Below, one piece after another: positions 41,597 through 48,971 of a stretch of DNA of 50,168 bases. The position numbers were made by a program, and so were the translations under genes. Position 1 is the stretch's first letter. Each line of letters opens with the position of its first letter. This stretch comes from Bacteroidales bacterium (lineage in GTDB: Bacteria; Bacteroidota; Bacteroidia; Bacteroidales; WCHB1-69): positions 1-50,168 of the forward strand of contig JAEETJ010000019.1 of assembly GCA_016290295.1 (NCBI GenBank). The letters are read 5' to 3'. Under the pieces are notes generated by a model. It was not told the DNA's origin and searched no databases. It saw only the letters and a program-made list of their open reading frames with translations.

Positions 41597-42770
41597 ATGT
41601 CAAAGGTAAATGTTTTTGTGAGTTCTACCTGTTATGACTTGTCACAAGTCAGAAACGACATTAAACAATGTATTATTGATTTAGGACATAATCCCATCCT
41701 TTCTGAATTAAACGATTTTCCAGTCAACCCTAATTTGAATAGCTCTGAGAATTGCATTAATGCGGTCAAGAATGAAGCTGATATATTCGTGCTAATAATT
41801 GGTGATAAATATGGTTCCATATTAGATTCTGGAAAATCGATAACAAACACGGAGTTTTTGACTGCCGTTGAAAAAGGGATTCCCATTTATACATTTGCAA
41901 AAAAAGAAATGTTGTCAATACTTCCTGTATGGGAAAAAGAATCCAAACATGAATCTCTCAGGCATTGTTGACAATGAAAAAATCTTCGAATTTCTTTCTG
42001 ATATCCGGAAAAAGCGCGGAATATGGAATTTTGGCTTTGAAAAAGCACAAGACATTACAGAAATTCTAAAGAGTCAATTTTCCATACTGTTTAAAGAATC
42101 ATTGAAAACGAGAAATAGTTTTCAATCTTTTGGCGAGAATGAGATATTCTCAAAGGTATCAAGCAAGGCATTGGATCTTATCATGAAAAAAGAGCCCTAC
42201 TATGAGATAAGATTTTTTATGCAAGTGTTTCTTGATGAAATCAACAAATTGCATGATTTGAGGAACGACTTTGATTATTCGGTGAAAGTAAAGTCCACAA
42301 ATCATATTAAAGACTTTAATCAATTGTTAGATTGGATTCAGTTTAAAGTTGGTCAAATGCAAAACTACATAGATTCTATGAATAGATTAATAGAACCTTT
42401 TAATCTATTCTATGGCCAGCCTGGAGTGAAATCTGACTTAAACGGATTGCTTTATGTAGCGCGTTCTTATTCAAAATTGTACTCTAGTTTCCTTGTATGG
42501 GGAATTGAAATAAAAAGCACAATTGTTCCTGATGATTTTAAGAAGTGCTTGTTAGCATTTTCAGAACTACCCTCTGTACTAATCGGTCAAATTGAGGAAT
42601 ACCCAGAAAAATCATTGGAAATTATCAACCAAATGATTGATAAAGAGAAGAATGGTGAGAATTTAGAAGGAACAACGGTTTCCTTAACATTAACCCTAAC
42701 AATTGAAGATTATATTAATAAAGAGTTTGAGGATGAATTAGCTGTTTTGAAAGAGAAATACTTGAATTAA
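41597..42770 (+). pseudogene. DUF4062-domain protein gene interrupted by a one-base frameshift
   Basis: The first frame starts MSKVNVFVSSTCYDLSQVR, a DUF4062 N-terminus with LIIGDKYGS near residue 72, and ends early at 41971. A second frame carries the expected continuation (KNPNMNLSGIVDNEKIFEFL) to 42770. The two meet at the A5 tract 41934-41938 in gggaaaaaga: removing one A joins VWE to KNPN. The restored protein would be about 390 residues: DUF4062 at 1-125, then a helical region with no motif I recognise. DUF4062 is a Rossmann/TIR-like domain often found in NTPase-linked defence or signalling proteins. Either the gene is dead, or the run of A varies or was mis-sequenced. Upstream and downstream gaps are 20 and 42 bp, so it belongs to the island transcript. 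Confidence 0.8.
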
Positions 42771-42812
42771 TTTGTCTTGTAAAAGACATCTTCCAACAAA
42801 ATATGATATTAT

Positions 42813-44513
42813 ATGCGTTTAATCTCACTATACATAGAGGATTATAAGAATATCAAAAAACAAACATTTGATTTTTCTTCTAATACAGGATATATTGCCC
42901 TTATTGGTTTGAATGGTTCTGGCAAGAGTAACCTTTTAGAGGCAATAAGTTTGATTTTTAATGATTTATATGGCATTCCGCATACAGAACAAGTAAAAGG
43001 TTATACAATAACATACGAATTGGGAGGTGTACCTTATACATATTCAACCCTTGATGAACATAATAATGTCGTACCACTTAATAAAGGGGATAAAATATGC
43101 CCTTCGTCTATTATTGCTTGCTATAGTGGCGAAGATTTGCGCCTGTGGGATATGGCATACGAAAACTATTATATGCAATATTTTAAAGGTGCCATAAAAG
43201 ATAAATCCTTTTCTCCTAAGATAATGTATATAAACAAGTATTGTTGGAAAATAGCATTTATCTCTTTGTTATGTTCTACAAAAGATGTAGTAAAAGATTT
43301 TTTAAAGAATAATTTGTTGATAAATGATATAAAATCTGTTGACATGCATTTTGAGGCAGATGAAAAGAAAAGGGAGAAATTTTCAAATCATGCAGCATGC
43401 AGATGGTATGATTATATCAAACGATTACAAGATGAAGATGAAAATCATTTGGTAAATGCTAATATTATTGCCACGACAGATATGACTTCCTACGGTGCGT
43501 CAAACCGGTATGTTCCTAATTATGTTTTCCAATTTTTATATTTACTGTCTCTTCCAAAGAAAAATCAGCAAAAAAAACAAACTATTGATAAGCTCATAAC
43601 GGATATTAAAATATATGTTAATGATATTGATTTTGATAATTTGAGTGAGGGCGAAAAGAAAATGATTTTGATAGAGTGTATATCTCAAGTCCTTGGTGAT
43701 GATAATTCACTTGTTCTTTTAGACGAGCCTGACGCACATGTGCATATAGACAACAAAAAGAAATTGCTAGAGTCGATTACTTCATTTGAAGGTCAAACAA
43801 TACTCTCAACACATTCGCCCATTTTTACTAATCTTATGGTCAATGATAATATTTATCCCATAGAGAATGGCAGAGCGATTAGTGTTCAGCACCGAGATTT
43901 GATTGTCAAAATGGCAAATAATAATATTAATTACATCGATGGAGCATGCTTAATTGCTTCAAAGTATCTAGTTATAACAGAAGGTCCTGGAGATATTAAT
44001 TATATAGCAGCTGCAATACAAGCATGTGGGAAAGATGAGGCTCAATACAAAGTGTTGGAAAAAGTCTCATTTGTTTATACAGGAGGGGCAAAGTTGGTAG
44101 AAACATTCAACGATGAAATATTATCAGGTCTATATGATACCTTGGAAAGAATTGTATTTGTGTTTGACCTTGATAGCGAAGGACGCGAAGGTGCAAAACA
44201 AGCACAAAAGCTTATAGATGAGGGGAAAGATAAAATTAAGATAGTTTTTTACAACAATAATTACCCCATAGTAGATCCAAATAATAATGAGTTTTATTTG
44301 GAAGATATATTTCTCAGAAGTACATATAAAATAGTTCAATTACCCAATATTGGAGGAGAGCCAACATATGCACAATTAAAAAAGTGCAGCACATTGGCCA
44401 GTAGCATTAAAAGCAAAATAGCAGAATTATACAAGAAAAAGTTATTGAAAGAAGAGGACTATTATTCTTTTAAACCATTTTTGTTTCAACTAAAATCAGT
44501 ATTGGGCTTATAG
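42813..44513 (+). CDS. OLD-like ATPase with TOPRIM nuclease domain
   Basis: 566 residues. An SMC/ABC-type ATPase is split around an insertion: Walker A GLNGSGKSNLLEA near 31-44, signature NLSEGEKKMILIE near 274-287, Walker B SLVLLDEPDAHVHI near 298-311, and STHSP near 331. A C-terminal TOPRIM domain follows, with Glu in LVITEGPGDINYI near 385 and the DxD motif in VFVFDLDSEGREG near 448. This is the layout of OLD-family endonucleases such as Gabija GajA. Here no UvrD-like GajB helicase follows; instead a small PD-(D/E)XK-like protein gene starts 15 bp downstream. Anti-phage nucleic-acid sensing and cleavage is the likely role. The gene is strongly AT-rich. Confidence 0.85.
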   Translation: MRLISLYIEDYKNIKKQTFDFSSNTGYIALIGLNGSGKSNLLEAISLIFNDLYGIPHTEQVKGYTITYELGGVPYTYSTLDEHNNVVPLNKGDKICPSSIIACYSGEDLRLWDMAYENYYMQYFKGAIKDKSFSPKIMYINKYCWKIAFISLLCSTKDVVKDFLKNNLLINDIKSVDMHFEADEKKREKFSNHAACRWYDYIKRLQDEDENHLVNANIIATTDMTSYGASNRYVPNYVFQFLYLLSLPKKNQQKKQTIDKLITDIKIYVNDIDFDNLSEGEKKMILIECISQVLGDDNSLVLLDEPDAHVHIDNKKKLLESITSFEGQTILSTHSPIFTNLMVNDNIYPIENGRAISVQHRDLIVKMANNNINYIDGACLIASKYLVITEGPGDINYIAAAIQACGKDEAQYKVLEKVSFVYTGGAKLVETFNDEILSGLYDTLERIVFVFDLDSEGREGAKQAQKLIDEGKDKIKIVFYNNNYPIVDPNNNEFYLEDIFLRSTYKIVQLPNIGGEPTYAQLKKCSTLASSIKSKIAELYKKKLLKEEDYYSFKPFLFQLKSVLGL

Positions 44514-44528
44514 TAAATATTTATAGTT

Positions 44529-45137
44529 ATGGAAGAAAATACGAGTCATGAAAAATGGGGATTTTTAAGAGAACATTCGAGTAAAGCGGATGGCAAAGAT
44601 CCATTAACTAGTTTGCACCGGACGGGGTTAGATGAGTACTTAGCAGTTATCTTTCCTGATACTAAAGATTGGATTCATGATAAAGCATTTGGAATTCACA
44701 AAGATGGTGAAAATCATAAAATCAGACCTGATTATAGAAGTGATAGTTTAAAATTAGTCGTTGAATTTGATGGTTTGCCACACTATACAAATCCTGCAAG
44801 TATCATTAAAGATGATAATAACACTATCATATATCAGAAAAACGGATATCAAGTTGTTCGCATTCCGTATTTTATTCAATTGACAAACGATGCTGTAGAA
44901 AAAATATTTGGAGTACGAGTTGAAGAACCATTATTTAATGCAATTTTTCCTTCGTTAGGAGGGCTGGAGATGAAACACAATCCCTCTTGTTTGTGTCCAG
45001 AGGGGTTAAAAAGAATGGCAAGAGAGTTTAAAAGATTCCCAGAGCAATATGAAATCAACATTCACTCCCTAAAAGCAATGAATAATGAGATGTTGTCTGG
45101 GGTCAACTATTTAATAGAGGAGTACGAGAAAATATAA
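44529..45137 (+). CDS. Small PD-(D/E)XK-like (DUF559/Vsr-like) putative nuclease
   Basis: 202 residues. The central part has KIRPDYRSDSLKLVVEFDG (Asp68, Glu79, Asp81), then IIYQKNGYQVVRIPYFIQL near 100-118. This layout, with an acidic strand, an E-x-D/K strand and a helix followed by a GYxVVRIP strand, is typical of the DUF559/Vsr-like branch of the PD-(D/E)XK superfamily. The third catalytic residue is Asp rather than Lys, so activity is uncertain. The N-terminal 60 and C-terminal 60 residues are unrecognised. It begins 15 bp after the OLD-like gene, so the two probably act together, perhaps as sensor/ATPase and nuclease, but that pairing is inference. Confidence 0.7.
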   Translation: MEENTSHEKWGFLREHSSKADGKDPLTSLHRTGLDEYLAVIFPDTKDWIHDKAFGIHKDGENHKIRPDYRSDSLKLVVEFDGLPHYTNPASIIKDDNNTIIYQKNGYQVVRIPYFIQLTNDAVEKIFGVRVEEPLFNAIFPSLGGLEMKHNPSCLCPEGLKRMAREFKRFPEQYEINIHSLKAMNNEMLSGVNYLIEEYEKI

Positions 45138-45207
45138 CATTGATGTGCAAAACAAATTTCTACATATTTAAATAAACGACATTTGAAATAAACGAAATTT
45201 TTATAAG

Positions 45208-45870
45208 ATGACCAAACAAAATCACCAAGGCGTTATTTACATTCTCACAAACCCGTCATTTAAGGATTATGTGAAGATAGGCTATGCGCACGACATTGAA
45301 AAACGGCTCAAACAACTTAATCGGAGTGAGACCATTCCTTTTGCGTTCCGTGTATATGCCATCTATGAGGTGAAAAGCGAACTGACCGATATGGAACTGC
45401 ACAAACTGATTGACAACCTCAATCCTGATTTGCGAACCATTGAGACTTTCGACGGAAAGAAGCGCGTAAAGGAGTTTTATGCGATGTCGCCTGAGGATGC
45501 ATATTCCATTTTGGAAAGTATCGCCAAAATAAGCGGCACAACAGATTGCCTCAAACGCTTGACACCGGAAGGGCACGAAGTGCTGGATGAGCAGATTGCC
45601 AACGAAGTGCAGGAGAATGCGCGGCGTGGTCCGTTCCGTTTCTCGCAATGTGGTATAAAAGCAGGGGAAATGGTGCAGTTTGTGGAGGATGCGGCTATAC
45701 AAGCGAAAGTGATTGATGACAGGCATATCGAATATGATGGTCAGACGACATCTCTTTCTGCACTTGTGCAACAATTAAAAGGTTTTGATCACCCTGTGCA
45801 AGGCACACTATGGTTCACTTACAATGGCGTAAAACTTAATGACCTGCGTTTGCAGTCGGAGAGTAAATAG
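45208..45870 (+). CDS. GIY-YIG nuclease-domain protein with C-terminal RAMA/DUF4357-like domain
   Basis: 220 residues. Residues about 7-95 are a GIY-YIG (T5orf172/MUG113-like) domain: GVIYILTNP, DYVKIGYAHDIEKRLKQLN with Arg33, and the acidic DMELHKL with Glu63. Residues about 140-215 (RGPFRFSQCGIKAGEMVQF, then LVQQLKGF and GTLWFTYNG) look like a small beta domain of the RAMA/DUF4357 type seen in restriction-associated proteins, probably binding DNA. Base composition is clearly less AT-rich than the genes on either side, suggesting a separate origin. Spacings are 70 bp upstream and 31 bp downstream. Confidence 0.8.
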   Translation: MTKQNHQGVIYILTNPSFKDYVKIGYAHDIEKRLKQLNRSETIPFAFRVYAIYEVKSELTDMELHKLIDNLNPDLRTIETFDGKKRVKEFYAMSPEDAYSILESIAKISGTTDCLKRLTPEGHEVLDEQIANEVQENARRGPFRFSQCGIKAGEMVQFVEDAAIQAKVIDDRHIEYDGQTTSLSALVQQLKGFDHPVQGTLWFTYNGVKLNDLRLQSESK

Positions 45871-45901
45871 GGCGTGATTTTTAATTGCATATTGATTTTA
45901 A

Positions 45902-46465
45902 ATGGGAAAAAAGAAAAAACAAATATTAACGCCGTTAGATGAAATAACTGATGGTCATCGATTTCAACAAATAGTTGCAGAGCTATTTCAATGCCTAAAA
46001 AAAGAAAAACTTAATTATACTATAGCGGATGTGCATGTTAATAATTCGGGTGTTGGTCCTGATGGAGGTTGTGATATATTAGTTGAATTCTTTTTCGAGG
46101 ATATAATATCGAGACATTCTCATAGATGGGTTGTAGAATGCAAATGTCATGAAGCATCAATTGGAGTTAATGATATAAACACAAATAATATCAGGATGAT
46201 ACTAGATAACAAAAAAGCTGATGGCTATTTATTAGTTTGTAAAAAAGATGCTTCATCAGGTTTGGTAGACATGTTTGATAAAAACAATGAAATTAGTGAA
46301 AAGAAATATTATATATGGAATGGCGATAAATTATGGCATTTATGTGTGAATTTTCACTCTCTTATTAAAGCATTCTTTCCAAAATATTACAAGTATATTG
46401 CTGAAGATGAAAAAGAGTTTTCCGAACTTGTTGATGAGAATATAAAAAAGATGGAGGAGCAATAA
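45902..46465 (+). CDS. Mrr-like PD-(D/E)XK restriction endonuclease-like protein
   Basis: 187 residues. A single nuclease domain is visible: helix DGHRFQQIVAELFQCL near 18-32, the strand pair VGPDGGCDILVEF (Asp58) and HRWVVECKCHEASIGVNDI (Glu79, Lys81), the D...ExK set of Mrr-like enzymes. Residues about 140-187 are helical and charged, with no second domain. Mrr enzymes usually cut modified DNA, but this one lacks the usual N-terminal winged helix, so its target may be chosen by a partner. The stop codon is followed one base later by the ATG of a TIR-transmembrane gene, the tightest coupling in the island; the two are likely translated together. Confidence 0.82.
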   Translation: MGKKKKQILTPLDEITDGHRFQQIVAELFQCLKKEKLNYTIADVHVNNSGVGPDGGCDILVEFFFEDIISRHSHRWVVECKCHEASIGVNDINTNNIRMILDNKKADGYLLVCKKDASSGLVDMFDKNNEISEKKYYIWNGDKLWHLCVNFHSLIKAFFPKYYKYIAEDEKEFSELVDENIKKMEEQ

Positions 46466-46466
46466 A

Positions 46467-46940
46467 ATGAAAAGAGCATTTGTTTCATATTCTATAGAAG
46501 ATCGCAATTTGCATCTGATAACCTTATTGTTAGAACACCTGCGAAAGAATAATTATGAGGTGTCCGTTTCAACACTATGGGGTGATTCGGATTTAAGAAT
46601 TGCCAATGCAGATATTTTTATTGGTATTATTACCACTAACAGCAATAGCATCGATTATGTAGTAAAAGAATGGAAAACAGCACAGAGGAACAAGATTCCT
46701 TACGTTCTTGTGGTTGAAAACGGTGTTAAGATTGAAGACCCTGAAAGTCTATCATTTATCAGGTTTAATCGTTCTAATCCACAGGAAGCCATAGACAGAT
46801 TATTCAACATACGACAAAATAGTGCAAACGTTTCCTCAACAAAAAAGAACTACGGTAACTCAACCTCGGATGTTATAATTGGAGTTGCAATAATCGCTGG
46901 AATTGCTGCATTAATAAGTTTGCTAAGTAAAAACGAATAG
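46467..46940 (+). CDS. TIR-like domain protein with C-terminal transmembrane helix
   Basis: 157 residues. Residues about 1-112 resemble a TIR domain: the opening KRAFVSYSIEDRN, the strand ANADIFIGIIT near 46-56, and VVKEWKTAQRNKIPYVLVV (65-83), where Glu68 lies where TIR NADases have their catalytic glutamate. A Ser/Asn-rich linker (115-134) leads to one hydrophobic helix (DVIIGVAIIAGIAALISLL, 135-153) and a short charged tail. The likely design is a membrane-anchored TIR effector that depletes NAD or signals during infection. It starts one base after the Mrr-like gene, with no obvious cyclase or STING gene in the island. A DUF1863/other TIR-like fold is an alternative. Confidence 0.75.
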   Translation: MKRAFVSYSIEDRNLHLITLLLEHLRKNNYEVSVSTLWGDSDLRIANADIFIGIITTNSNSIDYVVKEWKTAQRNKIPYVLVVENGVKIEDPESLSFIRFNRSNPQEAIDRLFNIRQNSANVSSTKKNYGNSTSDVIIGVAIIAGIAALISLLSKNE

Positions 46941-47070
46941 TAAAACAACCCAACGATTATAAATACCACTAACCCCACCTCCCAAGAAAGGATCATTAGC
47001 CAAACCGAATGTAGTGCAATAAAGATAGACGTGTGACCCATCGATGAAACGGTTTGGTTGTCACTTAATT

Positions 47071-47097
47071 CAGTTGTTGCATGATTTGCAACAACTG
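47071..47097. terminator. Perfect 11-bp stem hairpin at the end of the defence island
   Basis: cagttgttgca and tgcaacaactg pair perfectly around loop tgatt. There is no T run, so it may be a weak terminator or an RNA-processing or boundary element. The rest of 46941-47168 shows no gene I can support; a 117-codon minus-strand frame across it is rejected below. Confidence 0.5.
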
Positions 47098-47168
47098 CCA
47101 TTAACGGACAATCAGATTCATGTGAAGTATTATAATCTTGACAATAACAAACTCGTATCTTCAAAACA

Positions 47169-47963
47169 ATGACAACCGAAAAAATCTCCGCCCCCGATAT
47201 CATCGCCTACATGGAATCCATCCGCAATGAGAAGCAGCGAGTGGTGCTGATGCGGTTCTTCAAGACGGGGCCGGGACAGTACGGCGAGGGGGACGAGTTT
47301 CTTGGGCTGAAGGTGCCGCAAACCCGCGAGGTGGTGAAAGTCGCTGCCAAGGATTTCCCGCTCGAGGAGGTGCCTGAGCTGCTGATGTCAAAGTGGCATG
47401 AGGTACGGCTCTGCGGACTGCTGATCCTCGTGGCAAAATTCGAGAAGTTAGCCACGAAACGCATGGTCAATAATGCGGAAGCGGCACGCCGAAGGGACGA
47501 AATCCTCACGATGTATTTGCAATACGCCGAACGGGCCAACAATTGGGATTTGGTGGATCTGTCCACCCATAAAATATTGGGCAATTGGCTTTTACTTCCC
47601 ACATTCCTTGGTGGCGACGAGTTAGATATGCACGAGGACTACAAGGTGCAAGTGATGGACGAGCTGGCCGCCAGTCCGTGCCTCTGGAAACAGCGGATGA
47701 GCATGGTCTGCACATGGAAGACCATCCAGCAAGGTGATTCTTGGTGGTGCCTGCGCTACGCGGAAAAGCACCTTCACCACCCGCACGACCTGATGCAGAA
47801 GGCCGTCGGCTGGATGCTGCGCGAGATGGGGAAACGCATCAGTATGGATATGCTGCGCGAGTTCCTGCAACTTCACGCCCACGAGATGCCCCGCACTGCC
47901 CTACGCTATGCCATCGAGCAGATGGATGACGATGAGCGAAAGCATTGGATGAACATTAACTAA
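47169..47963 (+). CDS. DNA alkylation repair enzyme, AlkD-like HEAT-repeat glycosylase
   Basis: 264 residues of paired helices (HEAT-like). AlkD enzymes excise N3- and N7-alkylated bases without base flipping. Key positions can be seen: AERANNWDLVDLSTHKILG (about 119-137) contains the Trp and, four residues later, the Asp that correspond to the catalytic pair of Bacillus AlkD, and SPCLWKQRMSMVCTW near 175-189 contains the conserved Arg. KVPQTREVVK near 49 is the usual family start. Composition returns to the GC-richer host style here. The gene follows the defence island but is not likely part of it. Confidence 0.92.
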   Translation: MTTEKISAPDIIAYMESIRNEKQRVVLMRFFKTGPGQYGEGDEFLGLKVPQTREVVKVAAKDFPLEEVPELLMSKWHEVRLCGLLILVAKFEKLATKRMVNNAEAARRRDEILTMYLQYAERANNWDLVDLSTHKILGNWLLLPTFLGGDELDMHEDYKVQVMDELAASPCLWKQRMSMVCTWKTIQQGDSWWCLRYAEKHLHHPHDLMQKAVGWMLREMGKRISMDMLREFLQLHAHEMPRTALRYAIEQMDDDERKHWMNIN

Positions 47964-47979
47964 TTTGCTAATTAACTAA

Positions 47980-48008
47980 TTTGCTAATTAAAAAAATTCG
48001 TATCTTTG
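47980..48008 (+). promoter_or_regulatory. Bacteroidota-type promoter for the enoyl-CoA hydratase gene
   Basis: TTTG (47980-47983) and TATCTTTG (48001-48008) are 17 bp apart. Transcription would begin near 48014, so the ATG at 48036 is the start rather than the earlier in-frame ATG at 48006. The region just upstream repeats actaatttgctaatt twice. Confidence 0.65.
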
Positions 48009-48035
48009 CAGATTGATAACTCAAATTTTATCACT

Positions 48036-48812
48036 ATGGATTATAATTTTCTGAAAATCAATACCGAAGGCGGAATTTGTACTTTGACTATCTCCGCTCC
48101 GAAATCCCTGAACGCCCTCAACTCTACCATCTTGAAAGAGCTGGGCGATTTTATCGACAATATCAATAAAGACATCCGTGTACTGATTATCACCGGTGAC
48201 GGCGAGAAATCGTTTGTGGCGGGTGCCGACATCTCCGAGATGGCTAATCTCAACGCTGCCGAAGGTGAGACTTTCGGTCGCTTGGGTGCCCAGGTATTCC
48301 GCAAAATCGAAACCTTGGATATCCCTGTCATCGCTGCCGTCAACGGCTTTGCCTTGGGTGGCGGCTGCGAATTAGCCATGGCTTGCGACATCCGCATCTG
48401 CTCCGACAATGCCAAATTCGGCCAGCCAGAAGTGGGATTAGGTATCATCCCAGGTTTCTCGGGCACTTACCGCCTCGCCAAACTGGTGGGCATGGGCTAT
48501 GCCAAAGAGATGATATACACCGGCAAAGCAATCCGTGCCGACGAGGCCCTGCGTATCGGACTGGTCAACGCGGTTTATCCGAAGGAAGAACTGATGACTG
48601 CCGCCATGACAATGGCTCAGAAGATGTGCGCTATGGCTCCCATTGCAGTCAAGTACGCCAAACAGTGCATCAATGCCGAATATGACTTGGATGCTGACGC
48701 CGCTATCGCATTCGAGAACAAGATGTTCGGCCAGTGCTTCGCCACCAAAGACCAAAAAGAAGGCATGAGCGCTTTCTTAAATAAACGTCAAGCGGAATTC
48801 AAGAACAGTTGA
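48036..48812 (+). CDS. crt: Enoyl-CoA hydratase / crotonase (3-hydroxybutyryl-CoA dehydratase)
   Basis: 258 residues. Crotonase fold with the oxyanion-hole segment FVAGADISEMANL (about 61-73), the catalytic Glu in GFALGGGCELAMACDI (about 104-119), and the second Glu in FGQPEVGLGIIPGFSGT (about 128-144). It hydrates crotonyl-CoA to 3-hydroxybutyryl-CoA and the reverse. The next gene is a 3-hydroxybutyryl-CoA dehydrogenase, so the pair fits butyrate formation or beta-oxidation of short chains; thiolase and butyryl-CoA dehydrogenase genes are not in the window. The stop codon lies inside a TTGACAATT-type repeat. Confidence 0.9.
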   Translation: MDYNFLKINTEGGICTLTISAPKSLNALNSTILKELGDFIDNINKDIRVLIITGDGEKSFVAGADISEMANLNAAEGETFGRLGAQVFRKIETLDIPVIAAVNGFALGGGCELAMACDIRICSDNAKFGQPEVGLGIIPGFSGTYRLAKLVGMGYAKEMIYTGKAIRADEALRIGLVNAVYPKEELMTAAMTMAQKMCAMAPIAVKYAKQCINAEYDLDADAAIAFENKMFGQCFATKDQKEGMSAFLNKRQAEFKNS

Positions 48813-48940
48813 CAATTGACAATTGACAGTTGACAATTAAGAATTCAGAATTCAGGGTGAAAAAGTAATTGTAAAACGACCTCGAAGAGGTCAAATCTCA
48901 ATAACCCCACATAAGCGTAGCGCAGTGTGGGGGATATAGA
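48807..48940. repeat. TTGACAATT repeats and two hairpins between crt and hbd
   Basis: agttgacaattgacaatt (48807-48824) begins the gap and contains the crt stop codon. Then come gaattcagaattcag, the hairpin gacctc-gaa-gaggtc near 48881, and cccaca...tgtggg near 48905-48931. The rest up to the hbd ATG at 48972 is A-rich, with no clear promoter. Read-through from crt is plausible. Confidence 0.75.
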
Positions 48941-48971
48941 ACAAACACAACAACCTTAAAATAAAAATATT

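Noticed and set aside
41926-41945. Programmed frameshift in the DUF4062 gene
   Set aside because: The A5 tract is short, not a standard slippery heptamer in the reading frame, and no downstream stimulatory structure is evident. A simple indel or error is more likely.
42813-45137. Gabija system
   Set aside because: The ATPase/TOPRIM gene fits GajA, but no UvrD-type GajB helicase follows; the neighbour is a small PD-(D/E)XK-like protein.
37417-47168. Prophage or integrative element
   Set aside because: No integrase, transposase, phage structural gene, tRNA target or flanking direct repeat was found around the island.
46850-47203. 117-codon minus-strand frame with a hydrophobic segment
   Set aside because: It overlaps the ends of two well-supported plus-strand genes and shows no signal or recognisable family. 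The hydrophobic part is partly antisense to the TIR protein's membrane helix.
48006-48035. Upstream ATG start for the enoyl-CoA hydratase
   Set aside because: It lies within the predicted promoter and before the expected transcription start; the ATG at 48036 matches the family N-terminus.
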